A stretch of 15,812 bases of DNA from an uncultured Bacteroidales bacterium (GTDB taxonomy: Bacteria > Bacteroidota > Bacteroidia > Bacteroidales > UBA932): contig CAMJRT010000006.1 in the NCBI GenBank assembly GCA_946408295.1, forward strand, positions 1 to 15,812, written 5' to 3'. The position numbers were made by a program, and so were the translations under genes. Below are positions 1-8,428 of the stretch, piece after piece. Below the pieces are notes generated by a model. That model had not been told where the DNA came from. It was given only the letters and a program-made list of their open reading frames with translations, and did not search any database. Each line of letters opens with the position of its first letter. Position 1 is the first letter of the stretch.

Positions 1-821
1 ACGGGAACATCAGTCATTCCGTTTCTACGGAAGTCGTCGGCGCCGAAAAACGCAAACTCCTTCCCCAGGAAATCGGAATGTTGGTGACCGACTACCTGGT
101 CGAGCATTTCTCCGAAATCCTGGACTACGGATTCACCGCCGGCGTCGAAGAAGATTTTGACAAAATCGCGCACGGACAGGAACAGTGGAAAGCCGTCATC
201 GGACGCTTCTACGCCCCGTTCCACCAGACCATCGACAGCACGATGGCAGAAAAGACCTTCTCCAAACGCGAAGACCGCCTGCTCGGACAGGACGAACAGG
301 GCCGTCCCGTGGTTGTCAAATACGGGCAGTTCGGCGCCTACGTGCAGATTGGAGAGGGAGAAGACAAAGCCAGCGCCAGCCTTTCCCAAGGCCAGTTGAT
401 GGAAAGCATCACCCTGGAAGAAGCGTTGAAGTTGTTCCTGTTGCCCCGCACGGTCGGCTCCTACCAGGGCATTGACATCATTGCGACCAAAGGGCGTTTC
501 GGACCGTATCTCAAATACGGCGACAAGAATGTCTCGCTGCCCCGCGGCGCCAAAGCGGAAAGCATTTCCCTGGAAAAATGCATCGAAGTGATAGACGCGG
601 CTGACAAGAAACCCGTCCTCGGGCCCATCGCCGTGTTCGAAGGTTCCGACATCCAGATCCTCAACGGCCGCTACGGTCCCTATATCAAACAGGGCGGCAA
701 CAACTACCGCATCCCGCGTGGCACCGACGCCGCCACCCTGACGGAAGCCGACTGCCGGGCCCTCATCGCCGGCAGCCAGCCCACCGCAAGCAAAACCCGC
801 CGCTTCACGAAGAAGAAGTAG
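1..821 (+). CDS. topA: DNA topoisomerase I, C-terminal part (5' end outside window)
   Basis: This is the 3' end of type IA topoisomerase, which relaxes negatively supercoiled DNA in the cytoplasm. The frame is open from the left edge, with codons in phase from base 3. The first residues include KLLPQEIGMLVTDYLVEHF, typical of the end of the catalytic toroid just before the C-terminal region. Then come repeated TopA C-terminal DNA-binding repeats with a G-[RQ]-[FY]-G-x-Y core: GQFGAYVQIGE, GRFGPYLKYGD and GRYGPYIKQGG, the last two followed by L/IPRG. No CxxC zinc-ribbon pairs are visible, so this is the repeat type of C-terminus rather than the zinc-ribbon type of E. coli. The protein ends in a basic KTRRFTKKK tail and a TAG stop. 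The active-site tyrosine lies upstream and is not visible. It is convergent with the operon on the other strand, with about 16 bases between stops, and is almost certainly functionally unrelated to it. Confidence 0.95.
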   Translation, partial: GNISHSVSTEVVGAEKRKLLPQEIGMLVTDYLVEHFSEILDYGFTAGVEEDFDKIAHGQEQWKAVIGRFYAPFHQTIDSTMAEKTFSKREDRLLGQDEQGRPVVVKYGQFGAYVQIGEGEDKASASLSQGQLMESITLEEALKLFLLPRTVGSYQGIDIIATKGRFGPYLKYGDKNVSLPRGAKAESISLEKCIEVIDAADKKPVLGPIAVFEGSDIQILNGRYGPYIKQGGNNYRIPRGTDAATLTEADCRALIAGSQPTASKTRRFTKKK

Positions 822-837
822 AACGATGTATGGGAAA

Positions 838-1641
838 TCAGTTATCTAGGTAGACCTCCAAGCCTTTGAGGTCGATCCAGCCAACAACTGCAGGTGTACG
901 TGCCCTGTTAGAAATAGAACTTGCAGCATAACCGGAAGTATTCTGTAGACGAAGGTACAAACAAGACTCAATCCCAGAGACTGAAAACCGGTATTTTTTC
1001 CACGAATAAGAATAAGTGGAATTTACATCTGTCATGTACTTGTGATATTCTGTTCGAAGTGAAGCGTTCATTGTCGCTACCCAGAAATGGGCATTGAAAG
1101 TGTCACTAACGCCTTCTGAGCTCAAGGTTATGGAAGACGCACCGGGGACTGTTGTCCAATCACTTCCGTCAGTAGACCACTGAAGCAGATAGAAGCCCGG
1201 AGCGCCTCCCGCTCCACCAACTGCCGCTTCTATAGTAATCACAGAATCATCGGGAATCGCCCCGGGAATAGTTACCAACCAATAATCATCCGTCTTAAAG
1301 CCGCGAAATATATAACCGGGGTTCAAGTTATAGGCGGTTGTTCTGGTTTCACCATGAACAGATATTCCACTTGCAGGTTTCGCACCGTCCGCCGCTACGG
1401 CCTGAAGGGTAGCCGATGCTGAACTGCCATATGTCGGGGCGGCCAAATGATCTGTCCCATCCACCCAAGTTCTTCCTATTGTACTTCCTTGTGCATCACC
1501 ACGCGTAGCATTGGTATACCCCTCTCCATAAAAATTCCAACCGGCCAGGGTAGTTCCTCCCGAGCCTTCGTCATCCCCAGTCGATACCTTCCCCCTAGAA
1601 GGTACTTCCGCAAAGCACCCAGTCCGGTTCTTCTGCGGGGT
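838..1641 (-). pseudogene. Start-less remnant of a WNFY/DLKG-module lipoprotein
   Basis: An open frame from just after a TAA at 1644-1642 to the TGA at 838 encodes a third copy of the module that ends the BACON-like and Mfa-like lipoproteins of this operon. The homology starts near 1560 with LAGWNFYGEGYTNAT. It continues with NPGYIFRGFKTDDYWLVTIP, GGAGGAPGFYLLQWSTDGSDW, FNAHFWVAT, KKYRFSV and LYLRL, and closes with GWIDLKGLEVYLDN. No ATG, GTG or TTG lies in frame ahead of the homologous region. The first GTG (1464) is already inside the module, and no signal peptide or lipobox is encoded in any frame between 1560 and the upstream stop at 1672. I read it as a gene whose N-terminus was deleted or frameshifted away. 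Alternatively it is the detached tail of the upstream hydrolase. Parts look AT-richer than the neighbours (961-1080 is about 38% GC by hand count). The module itself looks intact, so decay may be recent. Confidence 0.6.
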
Positions 1642-1671
1642 TTACGCCACAACTTTGGTGAACTGTATCTA

Positions 1672-4422
1672 TCAGTGCGTCCAATCATAGCCGTCTATCG
1701 CATTAAAATCCTGCAGTCCCGCCGTTCCCGTCTGTCCGGACACGCTCTCCTTATAAGAAGACTGGGTCACCTGATAAGGATAAGCCACCGCATTCTTGAC
1801 AGCTTCCTTGATGGCCGCGAGTTCTTTGGCCGTATATACATACTGGGGAGGAGACCATAAAACAGATTCGGGATCCACCTCAGCCAGAACCGCCGCCCAG
1901 GTCAAAGCCGCCACATAACGTCCCACTTCGTAGGATAAATGGTAGCCGTCCCTGGTCAGGGTGTCTCCATAAAAACTGGTCCGCAGATTCTGGATACTCG
2001 TTCCCGAAGGGATGATGTGCGTGAAAGAGCCGTTCGGAACCACTTTCGACTGGACGGCCGACACAATGTCCGCATACATCTGCATTTGATCGGAGCCATA
2101 GTCGGCAAACGCCGGGCGTGTGCAATTGCCCTGATAAGCCCAGGTCATGTGCCACACGAACTTCGCGTTCGGGCAGTACGACTTGGCGATGGACAGCAAC
2201 TGGCCCATATAGGGGTCATAACTGTCGGGCTTTCCGGAAAGCGGACTGGACTGCTGCAAGGAGATATAATCCCACTCATATTCGGACAAGGCTTCCAGCG
2301 GCTGGAAAGACTTCGTCGAGGTCCACGTACCTGAGGTATTTTTATAATAGGTATAGGCCGCATCGTTGTTGGTAAAATGCTCCGCGTGCGTCTGCAGACT
2401 GCAGCCGCCGATATACAGGTTACCCAGGATGATATCGGTCGAACCTCCTTCCGCCAGGATGTCATACAAGTATTGCATCGCATCCACCGAGAAACTATTT
2501 CCGATGGCCAGCACGCAGATTCGCTTTTCTACCGGCTGATCCGGAGCCGCCGTCCTGACAAGCACGGCCGTGCTCTGCGCCAAGTTGTCCAACGAGCCAT
2601 TGAGCGGGGCATAGACCTCCAAGGAAGACTTGAGCATCTTTCCTTCTTGCAACGCAGCCATCTCGTCCGCGTTCATTCCGCTGCGATAGAGGAATACTTC
2701 GCGCAAAGAAATCGCGGCGTCCGTACCGCCGACATATAGGGTCTTCGGTGCCAATTGTTCCCCCACACTGCCTTGCAGGGCTCCATCCACATACAGGCAG
2801 GTCTCTCCCCGGGCGTAGAAATGGGTCAGAGCAATCTGGTGCCATTGACCGTCCTTGACCCGGGCGGAAGTAAGCAAGCCCCGATAGGTAAGGGCTCCTT
2901 CCGGGCTGACGGACAAATTCCGTGATTCGTCACCAGCGTCCAGGGTCAGAATCCTTCCCGCCTCACTCATCAGGATGCCGAACGAGACCGTAAAGGAATG
3001 CAGCGTCCCTTGAGGAGTCAGTTTGAGGGCTTCTCCCTGCGCCAGGTCAAGCCGTCCCTGGACATCACGCTGCGGCTGTGCCTTTCCGGCACGGAGCGCA
3101 TCCGGCAAAGAGGGAACCCAGGCATAGGACATTTCCGTGTGGCCGTCATCGTTGGGGTGGGATTTATCGGCATAGTAACCCTCCGTCCACTTCCCTGCTC
3201 CGTTATCGATTGTTCCCATCAGATTGACGGAAGGGAGATCCCATTGGTGAATATCCAGATTGATTTTCCGAATCCAGGCATAATGGGCCGTCGTGTAGTT
3301 CCCTTTTGCATAATTGCCGGTTACGATGACATTCTTTCCTTCCGCCAAGGCGGTTTTGACAAAACTGTCATCATTGAGATAAACCCGTCCCGTCCATTGC
3401 TCGTAGAGTGCGCGCTGGGCTTCTTCGGTCGAGGCCGAGGCCAAGCCCTCATTGCCCAAGGAAAGGGCGATGACGAGCGTCTTCCCGCCATCGACGGTCT
3501 GCTCGTCGAAGCGGACGCCCAACTTGGTCGTCTGGTCGCCGGGAACGGAAAGGTTGGAAATGTACCAGGGATAAGCGCTTTGCGTCTTGAGTATGTCTCC
3601 AAAGCGCTGGATATAGCCATATCTATCCGTCGCACCTTGGCCATAGGGGACAGAAGAACCCATGACCGTAATGCGATTCGCATCCAACTCTCCACTGTGA
3701 GAAATCGAAAAACAATAGGACCTTAGATCAAGGCTGATGTCATAACAACCCGGATTCAGGATAATTTCCTGCGTCTGCACTGTAGACCTCGTCCATTCTA
3801 TTTCCCTCCGGGTGCCCGGGACCTGTCCGAAAGCGGGACTCCACGCCCCTTTCCTGACAAAACTGAAAGACAAAGTACGATCATATTTGGGAAATCCGTC
3901 CGCATCGAAAACAAGCCCCGTCCCGGAATAGATGCCGTGGCCGGCATAGGTCAACTCTCCGCCCCGCTGATTACTGATGCCTTTCACCGCGCTTCCCTGC
4001 GCGAGAACGACGGGCATCTCCAGGAATTGATAGGTCCGTTGGTCGAAATTCACTTCCAGCCAGACGGGACCGCTTATGGGAGACGGTCCGGCAAAGGAAA
4101 ATTCTTCCCCGTCCTCGTCCACACCGGTAAACACCACTTCCTCGGCCTCTGTAAAAGAGGACACCCCGAAAAATAGATGGCCCGTTTCGGTGCTCCTTCG
4201 CATGGGGAAGGTTTCCTCGGAAGACTTCACCTGCAGGGAGGCAGGCAAAACCGCGGGGATATCCAATGGAGCCGGCGGATCAGGCTGCGGGTCATCCTCC
4301 GGCGGGACAGGCTGCGGGGCCGGCTGCTCTTTCTGGGGCTGCTCAGGAAGTTCTTTTCCCTGGCAACTGCCGGAAACAATCAGACAGAGAATGACTGACA
4401 ATCTCAGTAAGAATTTCATCAT
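1672..4422 (-). CDS. Lipoprotein with SGNH hydrolase, LamG-like and DUF4886 domains
   Basis: A 916-residue secreted lipoprotein. The signal peptide ends in a lipobox-like VSGSC with Cys20, followed by a Pro/Glu-rich tether (about 24-55). Residues about 60-240 form a beta-rich N-terminal region that I do not recognise. A first SGNH-type esterase domain follows: block I GSS with Ser257 in VMGSSVPYG, a block III candidate LGNEG with Asn324, and block V D419-x-x-H422 in DKSHPNDDG. Residues about 450-605 resemble a LamG/concanavalin-A-like sandwich (DGQWHQIALTH, CLYVDGALQGS, LYVGGTD). Residues about 633-860 match DUF4886, itself SGNH-like: IGNSFS with Ser643, SLQQSS, and D825-x-x-H828 in RDGYHLSYEVGRY. 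So one polypeptide seems to carry two hydrolase centres around a glycan-binding-like fold. It starts 11 bases after the GLUG-SGNH gene. The tail (LQDFN 903-907, YDW 912-914) resembles the end of the small ORF at 8429-8563. Substrates are unknown; deacylation of a glycan is an inference. Confidence 0.88.
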   Translation of the reverse strand: MMKFLLRLSVILCLIVSGSCQGKELPEQPQKEQPAPQPVPPEDDPQPDPPAPLDIPAVLPASLQVKSSEETFPMRRSTETGHLFFGVSSFTEAEEVVFTGVDEDGEEFSFAGPSPISGPVWLEVNFDQRTYQFLEMPVVLAQGSAVKGISNQRGGELTYAGHGIYSGTGLVFDADGFPKYDRTLSFSFVRKGAWSPAFGQVPGTRREIEWTRSTVQTQEIILNPGCYDISLDLRSYCFSISHSGELDANRITVMGSSVPYGQGATDRYGYIQRFGDILKTQSAYPWYISNLSVPGDQTTKLGVRFDEQTVDGGKTLVIALSLGNEGLASASTEEAQRALYEQWTGRVYLNDDSFVKTALAEGKNVIVTGNYAKGNYTTAHYAWIRKINLDIHQWDLPSVNLMGTIDNGAGKWTEGYYADKSHPNDDGHTEMSYAWVPSLPDALRAGKAQPQRDVQGRLDLAQGEALKLTPQGTLHSFTVSFGILMSEAGRILTLDAGDESRNLSVSPEGALTYRGLLTSARVKDGQWHQIALTHFYARGETCLYVDGALQGSVGEQLAPKTLYVGGTDAAISLREVFLYRSGMNADEMAALQEGKMLKSSLEVYAPLNGSLDNLAQSTAVLVRTAAPDQPVEKRICVLAIGNSFSVDAMQYLYDILAEGGSTDIILGNLYIGGCSLQTHAEHFTNNDAAYTYYKNTSGTWTSTKSFQPLEALSEYEWDYISLQQSSPLSGKPDSYDPYMGQLLSIAKSYCPNAKFVWHMTWAYQGNCTRPAFADYGSDQMQMYADIVSAVQSKVVPNGSFTHIIPSGTSIQNLRTSFYGDTLTRDGYHLSYEVGRYVAALTWAAVLAEVDPESVLWSPPQYVYTAKELAAIKEAVKNAVAYPYQVTQSSYKESVSGQTGTAGLQDFNAIDGYDWTH

Positions 4423-4433
4423 TTCTTCGTGTA

Positions 4434-6902
4434 TTACTGTTCAAGCCAAGTACCCAATTCCGTATAAATCTTATTGGCAATGAAATCCATCGCTTTTGAG
4501 GCGGGATGACATCCGGCCTTGGTAACGGGATTGTAGTCGTGCTTGGGCATAAATTCCTGGTCATTGAAACCGTTCACCTGCAGCAAGTCGACACACTTGG
4601 CGCCATAATGTGCGGCGATGTCGAGAATGGAATGCTCGATGGCTTCATTCAAATAGTCTCCAATGACGCAGACTACCTTGCACTGGGGATAACGGTTCCG
4701 GATCAGGCAGAGCAGTTTGGCGTAAGCCTCACAGAAGGTGTTGTCCGGGAGTGCATTGACCTGCTCGCGCGTCACGGCGGCATCTGCCACGGCAAAAATC
4801 GGATTCAACTGCTCCGCTGTCGGAGGCAAAGCGCTTTTGGTCGTAGGACCGCCGGGATAGAGCGGGTCCGCATCGTGTCCCCAGTCGTTCGTTCCTCCGT
4901 GAATCAGCACGACGTCCGGCCGTCCCACTCCGCCGCACTCGATAAAGCGGGTGACGAAGTCATGTTGCCACCAGGCCGGAACCGTATCACCGTAACGGGC
5001 TTTCAAATTGGCCTCTGTCGTATTCGTCACCGTCGAACCGGAGAACGCGATATTCATATCCAGTTCAGCATTCTGCATGTGGTCGTAAATCAAGCGATAC
5101 CACCAAGTCTCGTTGACCAGGGTCAGCGTGCCGTCTTTGGCGGGATAATGCGTGGCATAACCGGAAGGTATCCAGCCCCTGAATGTCGAGATGGAGTCTC
5201 CGATGACACTCACCCTTTTCTGGGCCTTGGGCTTGACGTGGGGATCGGCCGGAATCGCTTGAGGAATGGGAAGTCCGTCTGCACCGGCTACCCATTGCAC
5301 GCCGTCGTTGTGCTCCTGCAGGCTGGCGAGCAAAGTACCGTTTGAGAACAGGGCTGTAGGAATAGAGCCGCCACCCAATTGGGTGACAGTGGCATCATCC
5401 GTTCCGAACTTGATTCCCTCGTCTCCCCAACAATACTGAATGGTCGTCGCGCTGGTAGCGCGGCAATAGACAGCGCCATAAAAGTTGTAACCCGAAATGG
5501 AAGCGACTGACTCGTTTTGCGAGAACATATTGGACGCCGTCACGGTCGAATAGGAATTGCGGAACACCACTTTGGTGTCTTTGTTGTTCTGGAAAGCGAC
5601 CATACCGCTGATGGCGCCTCGGTTACCGTCGGCAATCGTCTGAATGAAGGCCGGGTTACTGCAGCAATCGGTGATAAGAAGTTGGTTGGAACCGTGGGAC
5701 CATCCGACTATACCGCCTATCAGGGAATACATATTGGATCCTCCATTGCTGCCGGTAGCCGTCAACTCCGCTCCACAGACCGCACAGCCCCGGATGGTGA
5801 CCGGTTGAACCGCATCGGACAATCCGGAATTGCCCACATATCCGACGATGCCGCCGACCGCATACTGTCCCTTGACCGTACCATAGACGGCACAATGCTC
5901 CAGCACAATTTCTTCGACGGGCAAGGCCGCACCGACCATACCTCCTGCATTATACTTGTCGCAACCAATGATCGCATAACTTCCCAAAACACATTTTTCG
6001 ATGCGTCCGCCTTCCATCCTTCCGACCATACCGCCCTGGAAGTATCCGGCGGCCGTCAAGTTGCCTTCAAAACTGCAATTCCTGACCAGCGAAGACGCAC
6101 CCGTCAACTTGCCCATCAAACCACCGTTTATGTGATAGTAGATATTGACCGTCTTCCCCTTGAGGAAATGACAATCTTCAATGCGGGAGTTCTCGACGTA
6201 GCCGAACAAACCGCCACTATACATACCGTAAATGGTGACATTGGCATCCAGGGTGCAGGATTCTACTGTACTGTTGCTCACCCAGCCGGCAAGACCGCCG
6301 CTGTAGGCCTCGTTATTTTCACCCAGTACGTTCAGCCCCATTTCATATTGACGGATTTGTCCGCTTACCCGGCAGTTGCTGAGTTTGGAATTGACCAGTT
6401 TGCCTGCCACGGAACCGGCATATACATAGACAGCATCAACATCCACTGCCTCCAGGGACAAGTTCTGGACAATGGCTTCATTCAGGCTGGAGAAAAAGCC
6501 ACAGGGAGCCTTGGCGGGAGAATGAATCACGAGTCCTTTAACGCTATGTCCTTTGCCGTCATATTGCCCGGTAAAACCATTTTCCAAAGAAAGGAACATC
6601 GGCAGGAATCCCGGCATTTGGCTCATATCGATGTCAGCCGTCTGCTCAAAATAACAGGACGCATAACGGGAAGCCAGCGCCGAGTTGGAATACGCAGACA
6701 GGTAAGCCAAGTCGTCCGCCGTCGCGATGAGATAGGGCGCGTCTTTCGTACCATATCCGCCGCTGAAGTTTCCGTCTCCGACAACCGTCGGTTCGGACGG
6801 TGTCCCTGACTGGGACGGGACGAGTTCCGATTTGTTGCAGGAAATCGCAACGACAGCCATCAGACATACGAGCAGGGCGTAAGTCTTTCTCTTGATGTTC
6901 AT
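4434..6902 (-). CDS. GLUG-repeat lipoprotein fused to an SGNH/GDSL hydrolase
   Basis: An 822-residue protein. I choose ATG 6902 because the signal peptide MNIKRKTYALLVCLMAVVAI with lipobox AISC (Cys22) begins there, four bases after the upstream stop, with GAGGAGG nine bases ahead. A longer in-frame start at 6935 would add residues inside the previous gene. Residues about 48-130 (GGYGTKDAPYLIATADDLAYL, then GQYDGKGHSVKGL) are the usual entry to GLUG-type repeats. Residues about 150-500 hold many GG-[LMI]-x-G repeats (SGGLAGWV, SGGLFGYV, NGGLMGKL, QGGMVGRM, VGGIVGYV), expected to form a beta-solenoid. The C-terminal SGNH hydrolase (about 562-822) has GDS with Ser570, HGGTND with Asn672, and a late GCHP with His799 as the likely catalytic His. 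The repeats probably bind or present, and the SGNH domain probably removes an ester such as an acetyl group. The substrate cannot be read from sequence. Confidence 0.87.
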   Translation of the reverse strand: MNIKRKTYALLVCLMAVVAISCNKSELVPSQSGTPSEPTVVGDGNFSGGYGTKDAPYLIATADDLAYLSAYSNSALASRYASCYFEQTADIDMSQMPGFLPMFLSLENGFTGQYDGKGHSVKGLVIHSPAKAPCGFFSSLNEAIVQNLSLEAVDVDAVYVYAGSVAGKLVNSKLSNCRVSGQIRQYEMGLNVLGENNEAYSGGLAGWVSNSTVESCTLDANVTIYGMYSGGLFGYVENSRIEDCHFLKGKTVNIYYHINGGLMGKLTGASSLVRNCSFEGNLTAAGYFQGGMVGRMEGGRIEKCVLGSYAIIGCDKYNAGGMVGAALPVEEIVLEHCAVYGTVKGQYAVGGIVGYVGNSGLSDAVQPVTIRGCAVCGAELTATGSNGGSNMYSLIGGIVGWSHGSNQLLITDCCSNPAFIQTIADGNRGAISGMVAFQNNKDTKVVFRNSYSTVTASNMFSQNESVASISGYNFYGAVYCRATSATTIQYCWGDEGIKFGTDDATVTQLGGGSIPTALFSNGTLLASLQEHNDGVQWVAGADGLPIPQAIPADPHVKPKAQKRVSVIGDSISTFRGWIPSGYATHYPAKDGTLTLVNETWWYRLIYDHMQNAELDMNIAFSGSTVTNTTEANLKARYGDTVPAWWQHDFVTRFIECGGVGRPDVVLIHGGTNDWGHDADPLYPGGPTTKSALPPTAEQLNPIFAVADAAVTREQVNALPDNTFCEAYAKLLCLIRNRYPQCKVVCVIGDYLNEAIEHSILDIAAHYGAKCVDLLQVNGFNDQEFMPKHDYNPVTKAGCHPASKAMDFIANKIYTELGTWLEQ

Positions 6903-6906
6903 CCTA

Positions 6907-8424
6907 TTATTCCTCCTCTGCAAATGATACTTCAAAACCCTTCAAATCCGTCCATGACGTATTCTTGGGCTTGGCCAACGAAGTCTGCGAACCACTGTAC
7001 CAAGTTCTCAGACGCAGATACAAAATGCCGTCTTCAATCGTCACCGGCGAAGTGAAAGTAAATTTCTTATACGAATACTTGGCTACCTCCGTATCCTCCT
7101 CAAAGGTCTTTTTGATGTACTTTTTCCGAAGGTTGGTATAGCCCTCCGCCGTTATCGTGCTATAGGTCGTCCACAGGTGCGCATTGGCCGACTTCTCCCC
7201 TCTCTGAACCGAATAATAGCCGGAGAATCCTGTCCAAGAGGTCCCGTTGGTCGAATAGCCCAGCAGCCACAGTCCCGCACCGGAAGCAGCGCCGCCCGCG
7301 CCCATTTCGATGGTAAATTTGGTTTTCCCTTTGACAAAGTTCTTGACCGGAATGGTCGCAAGCCAGTAATCGTTCTGGCCCAGGCCGTTGAATTGGATAC
7401 TGGGATTGAAACTGCGCTGAATATCCGCCTCCGCTTTTGTGGTAACGGCCGTCAGGCGGGCATCGGGATTGACACCGGCCGTGGGCAGGAGATACCCGTC
7501 ATTGAGCCAGTGCTGGCCGTTTTCCGTCGCCTTCAACGCCTCCAGCGACTCCGTCGCACTGGTGTAGCCTTCCGCATAGAAATTCCAGCCGCAAGGCAGA
7601 CCGGAAGGCCAGGCCAGGCCCGTCGTAATATTGCCCAGGTCCTTACCTCCATTCTGGGGAATCACCAAGGCATTGGCACCCGTCCGGGTGGCCCGGGCGT
7701 TGTATTGGTTGCACAAGGTGAGGGTAAAACCATTGTTGAGCGTAACCGGGGCGACGGCAATGTAATAATCGCCGGCCGCAAAGGTCCCGGAAGCCGGACG
7801 GATCAGCACCGTCGATTCGGAAGGAGTTCCCGCAAGAGAGCCGTCAGCGGCATTGACCACGACATTTCCTGCAATGCCTTCTTGATTGGCACCCGTCAGT
7901 TTGACATACGAGATACCTTCACCCAAGGTAACTTTCACAAGTCCTACGACATGGTGGAAGGAAACTCCATCAGACAAGGACGTCAACGCATCGACGGCAA
8001 CCAAGGCTCCATTGGCCACTACTTGCCCGGATGCAATCACCTGTTCGGAAGGGATGTTGACGGTCAAGTGTCCCTCGCCATCATCAGAAACAGCATTTTC
8101 GCAGGGATAGACGACGGCATACGAAGAGACCTCCGTATTGGCTACACCTTGAAAGGTTGCCGTCGCCCCGTTGTTTTCAACCATAGCGAACTCCCGTTTG
8201 TGTCCGTCAAAGACAGCCAGGACATCCCCGTCACTCCAACGGGTCTGGAAATTCTCATTCAGATAAGTTTTTAAAAGGGAAGATGCGCTGCTGGCGGATA
8301 AGGACACTGTGCTCACGGGATCAAACTCGGAGTTTGATGCCGGCGCATTTTCTTGAGCGCTCTTGGAACAAGACAGCGCAAAGGCCGCGATAGAGACGAG
8401 CCAAATAGTTTTAAGCGTTTTCAT
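6907..8424 (-). CDS. Fimbrillin-like (Mfa-like) lipoprotein with C-terminal WNFY/DLKG module
   Basis: A 505-residue surface lipoprotein. The start at 8424 gives MKTLKTIWLVSIAAFALSC with Cys19 as the lipid-modified residue. An ATG 15 bases earlier (8439) overlaps the end of the small ORF and is less likely. Residues about 35-265 match the N-terminal region of fimbrillin/Mfa-like proteins: WSDGDVLAVFDG, SYAVVYP, IPSEQ, FHHVVGLVKVTLGEGI and DYYIAVAP. Residues about 275-505 are the module shared with two other loci here, from GLPCGWNFYAEGYTSAT to SWTDLKGFEVSFAEEE. The module includes NDYWLATIP, GAGGAASGAGLWLLGYSTNG, AHLW and LYLRLR. Fimbrillin-like folds occur both in pilins and in cell-surface lipoproteins. 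Fusion to this module and placement inside a SusC/D operon suggest a surface ligand-binding protein rather than a pilus subunit (inference). Confidence 0.82.
   Translation of the reverse strand: MKTLKTIWLVSIAAFALSCSKSAQENAPASNSEFDPVSTVSLSASSASSLLKTYLNENFQTRWSDGDVLAVFDGHKREFAMVENNGATATFQGVANTEVSSYAVVYPCENAVSDDGEGHLTVNIPSEQVIASGQVVANGALVAVDALTSLSDGVSFHHVVGLVKVTLGEGISYVKLTGANQEGIAGNVVVNAADGSLAGTPSESTVLIRPASGTFAAGDYYIAVAPVTLNNGFTLTLCNQYNARATRTGANALVIPQNGGKDLGNITTGLAWPSGLPCGWNFYAEGYTSATESLEALKATENGQHWLNDGYLLPTAGVNPDARLTAVTTKAEADIQRSFNPSIQFNGLGQNDYWLATIPVKNFVKGKTKFTIEMGAGGAASGAGLWLLGYSTNGTSWTGFSGYYSVQRGEKSANAHLWTTYSTITAEGYTNLRKKYIKKTFEEDTEVAKYSYKKFTFTSPVTIEDGILYLRLRTWYSGSQTSLAKPKNTSWTDLKGFEVSFAEEE
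6912..6918 (-). promoter_or_regulatory. Ribosome-binding site candidate of the GLUG-SGNH gene
   Basis: GAGGAGG on the - strand is formed by the last Glu codons of the Mfa-like gene and lies 9 bases before ATG 6902. It supports the shorter start of the GLUG-SGNH gene and suggests translational coupling. The Glu-rich C-terminus of the upstream protein would itself produce this motif, so the function is not certain. Confidence 0.4.
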
Positions 8425-8428
8425 AAAT

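Noticed and set aside
1..821. Absence of zinc-ribbon cysteines in TopA as a sign of truncation.
   Set aside because: The G-x-[FY]-G-x-Y repeats followed by a basic tail form a complete alternative TopA C-terminus, so nothing appears missing.
853..873. Inverted repeat gacctc / gaggtc with a 9-base loop near the operon end, a possible terminator.
   Set aside because: It lies inside codons for the conserved DLKGLEV residues, has a short stem and no T-run. A coding coincidence is more likely.
1476..1688. 70-codon - strand frame with an ATG in front of the module remnant, a possible N-terminus.
   Set aside because: It is in a different frame from the module, is Arg-rich with no signal peptide, and runs through the module's own sequence in a shifted frame.
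5517..6809. 430-codon + strand open frame opposite the GLUG-SGNH gene.
   Set aside because: The - strand frame has a signal peptide, GLUG repeats and an SGNH domain. The + strand translation shows no domain or natural composition and is an antisense shadow. The same holds for 7177-8274, 8627-9631 and 12860-13912.
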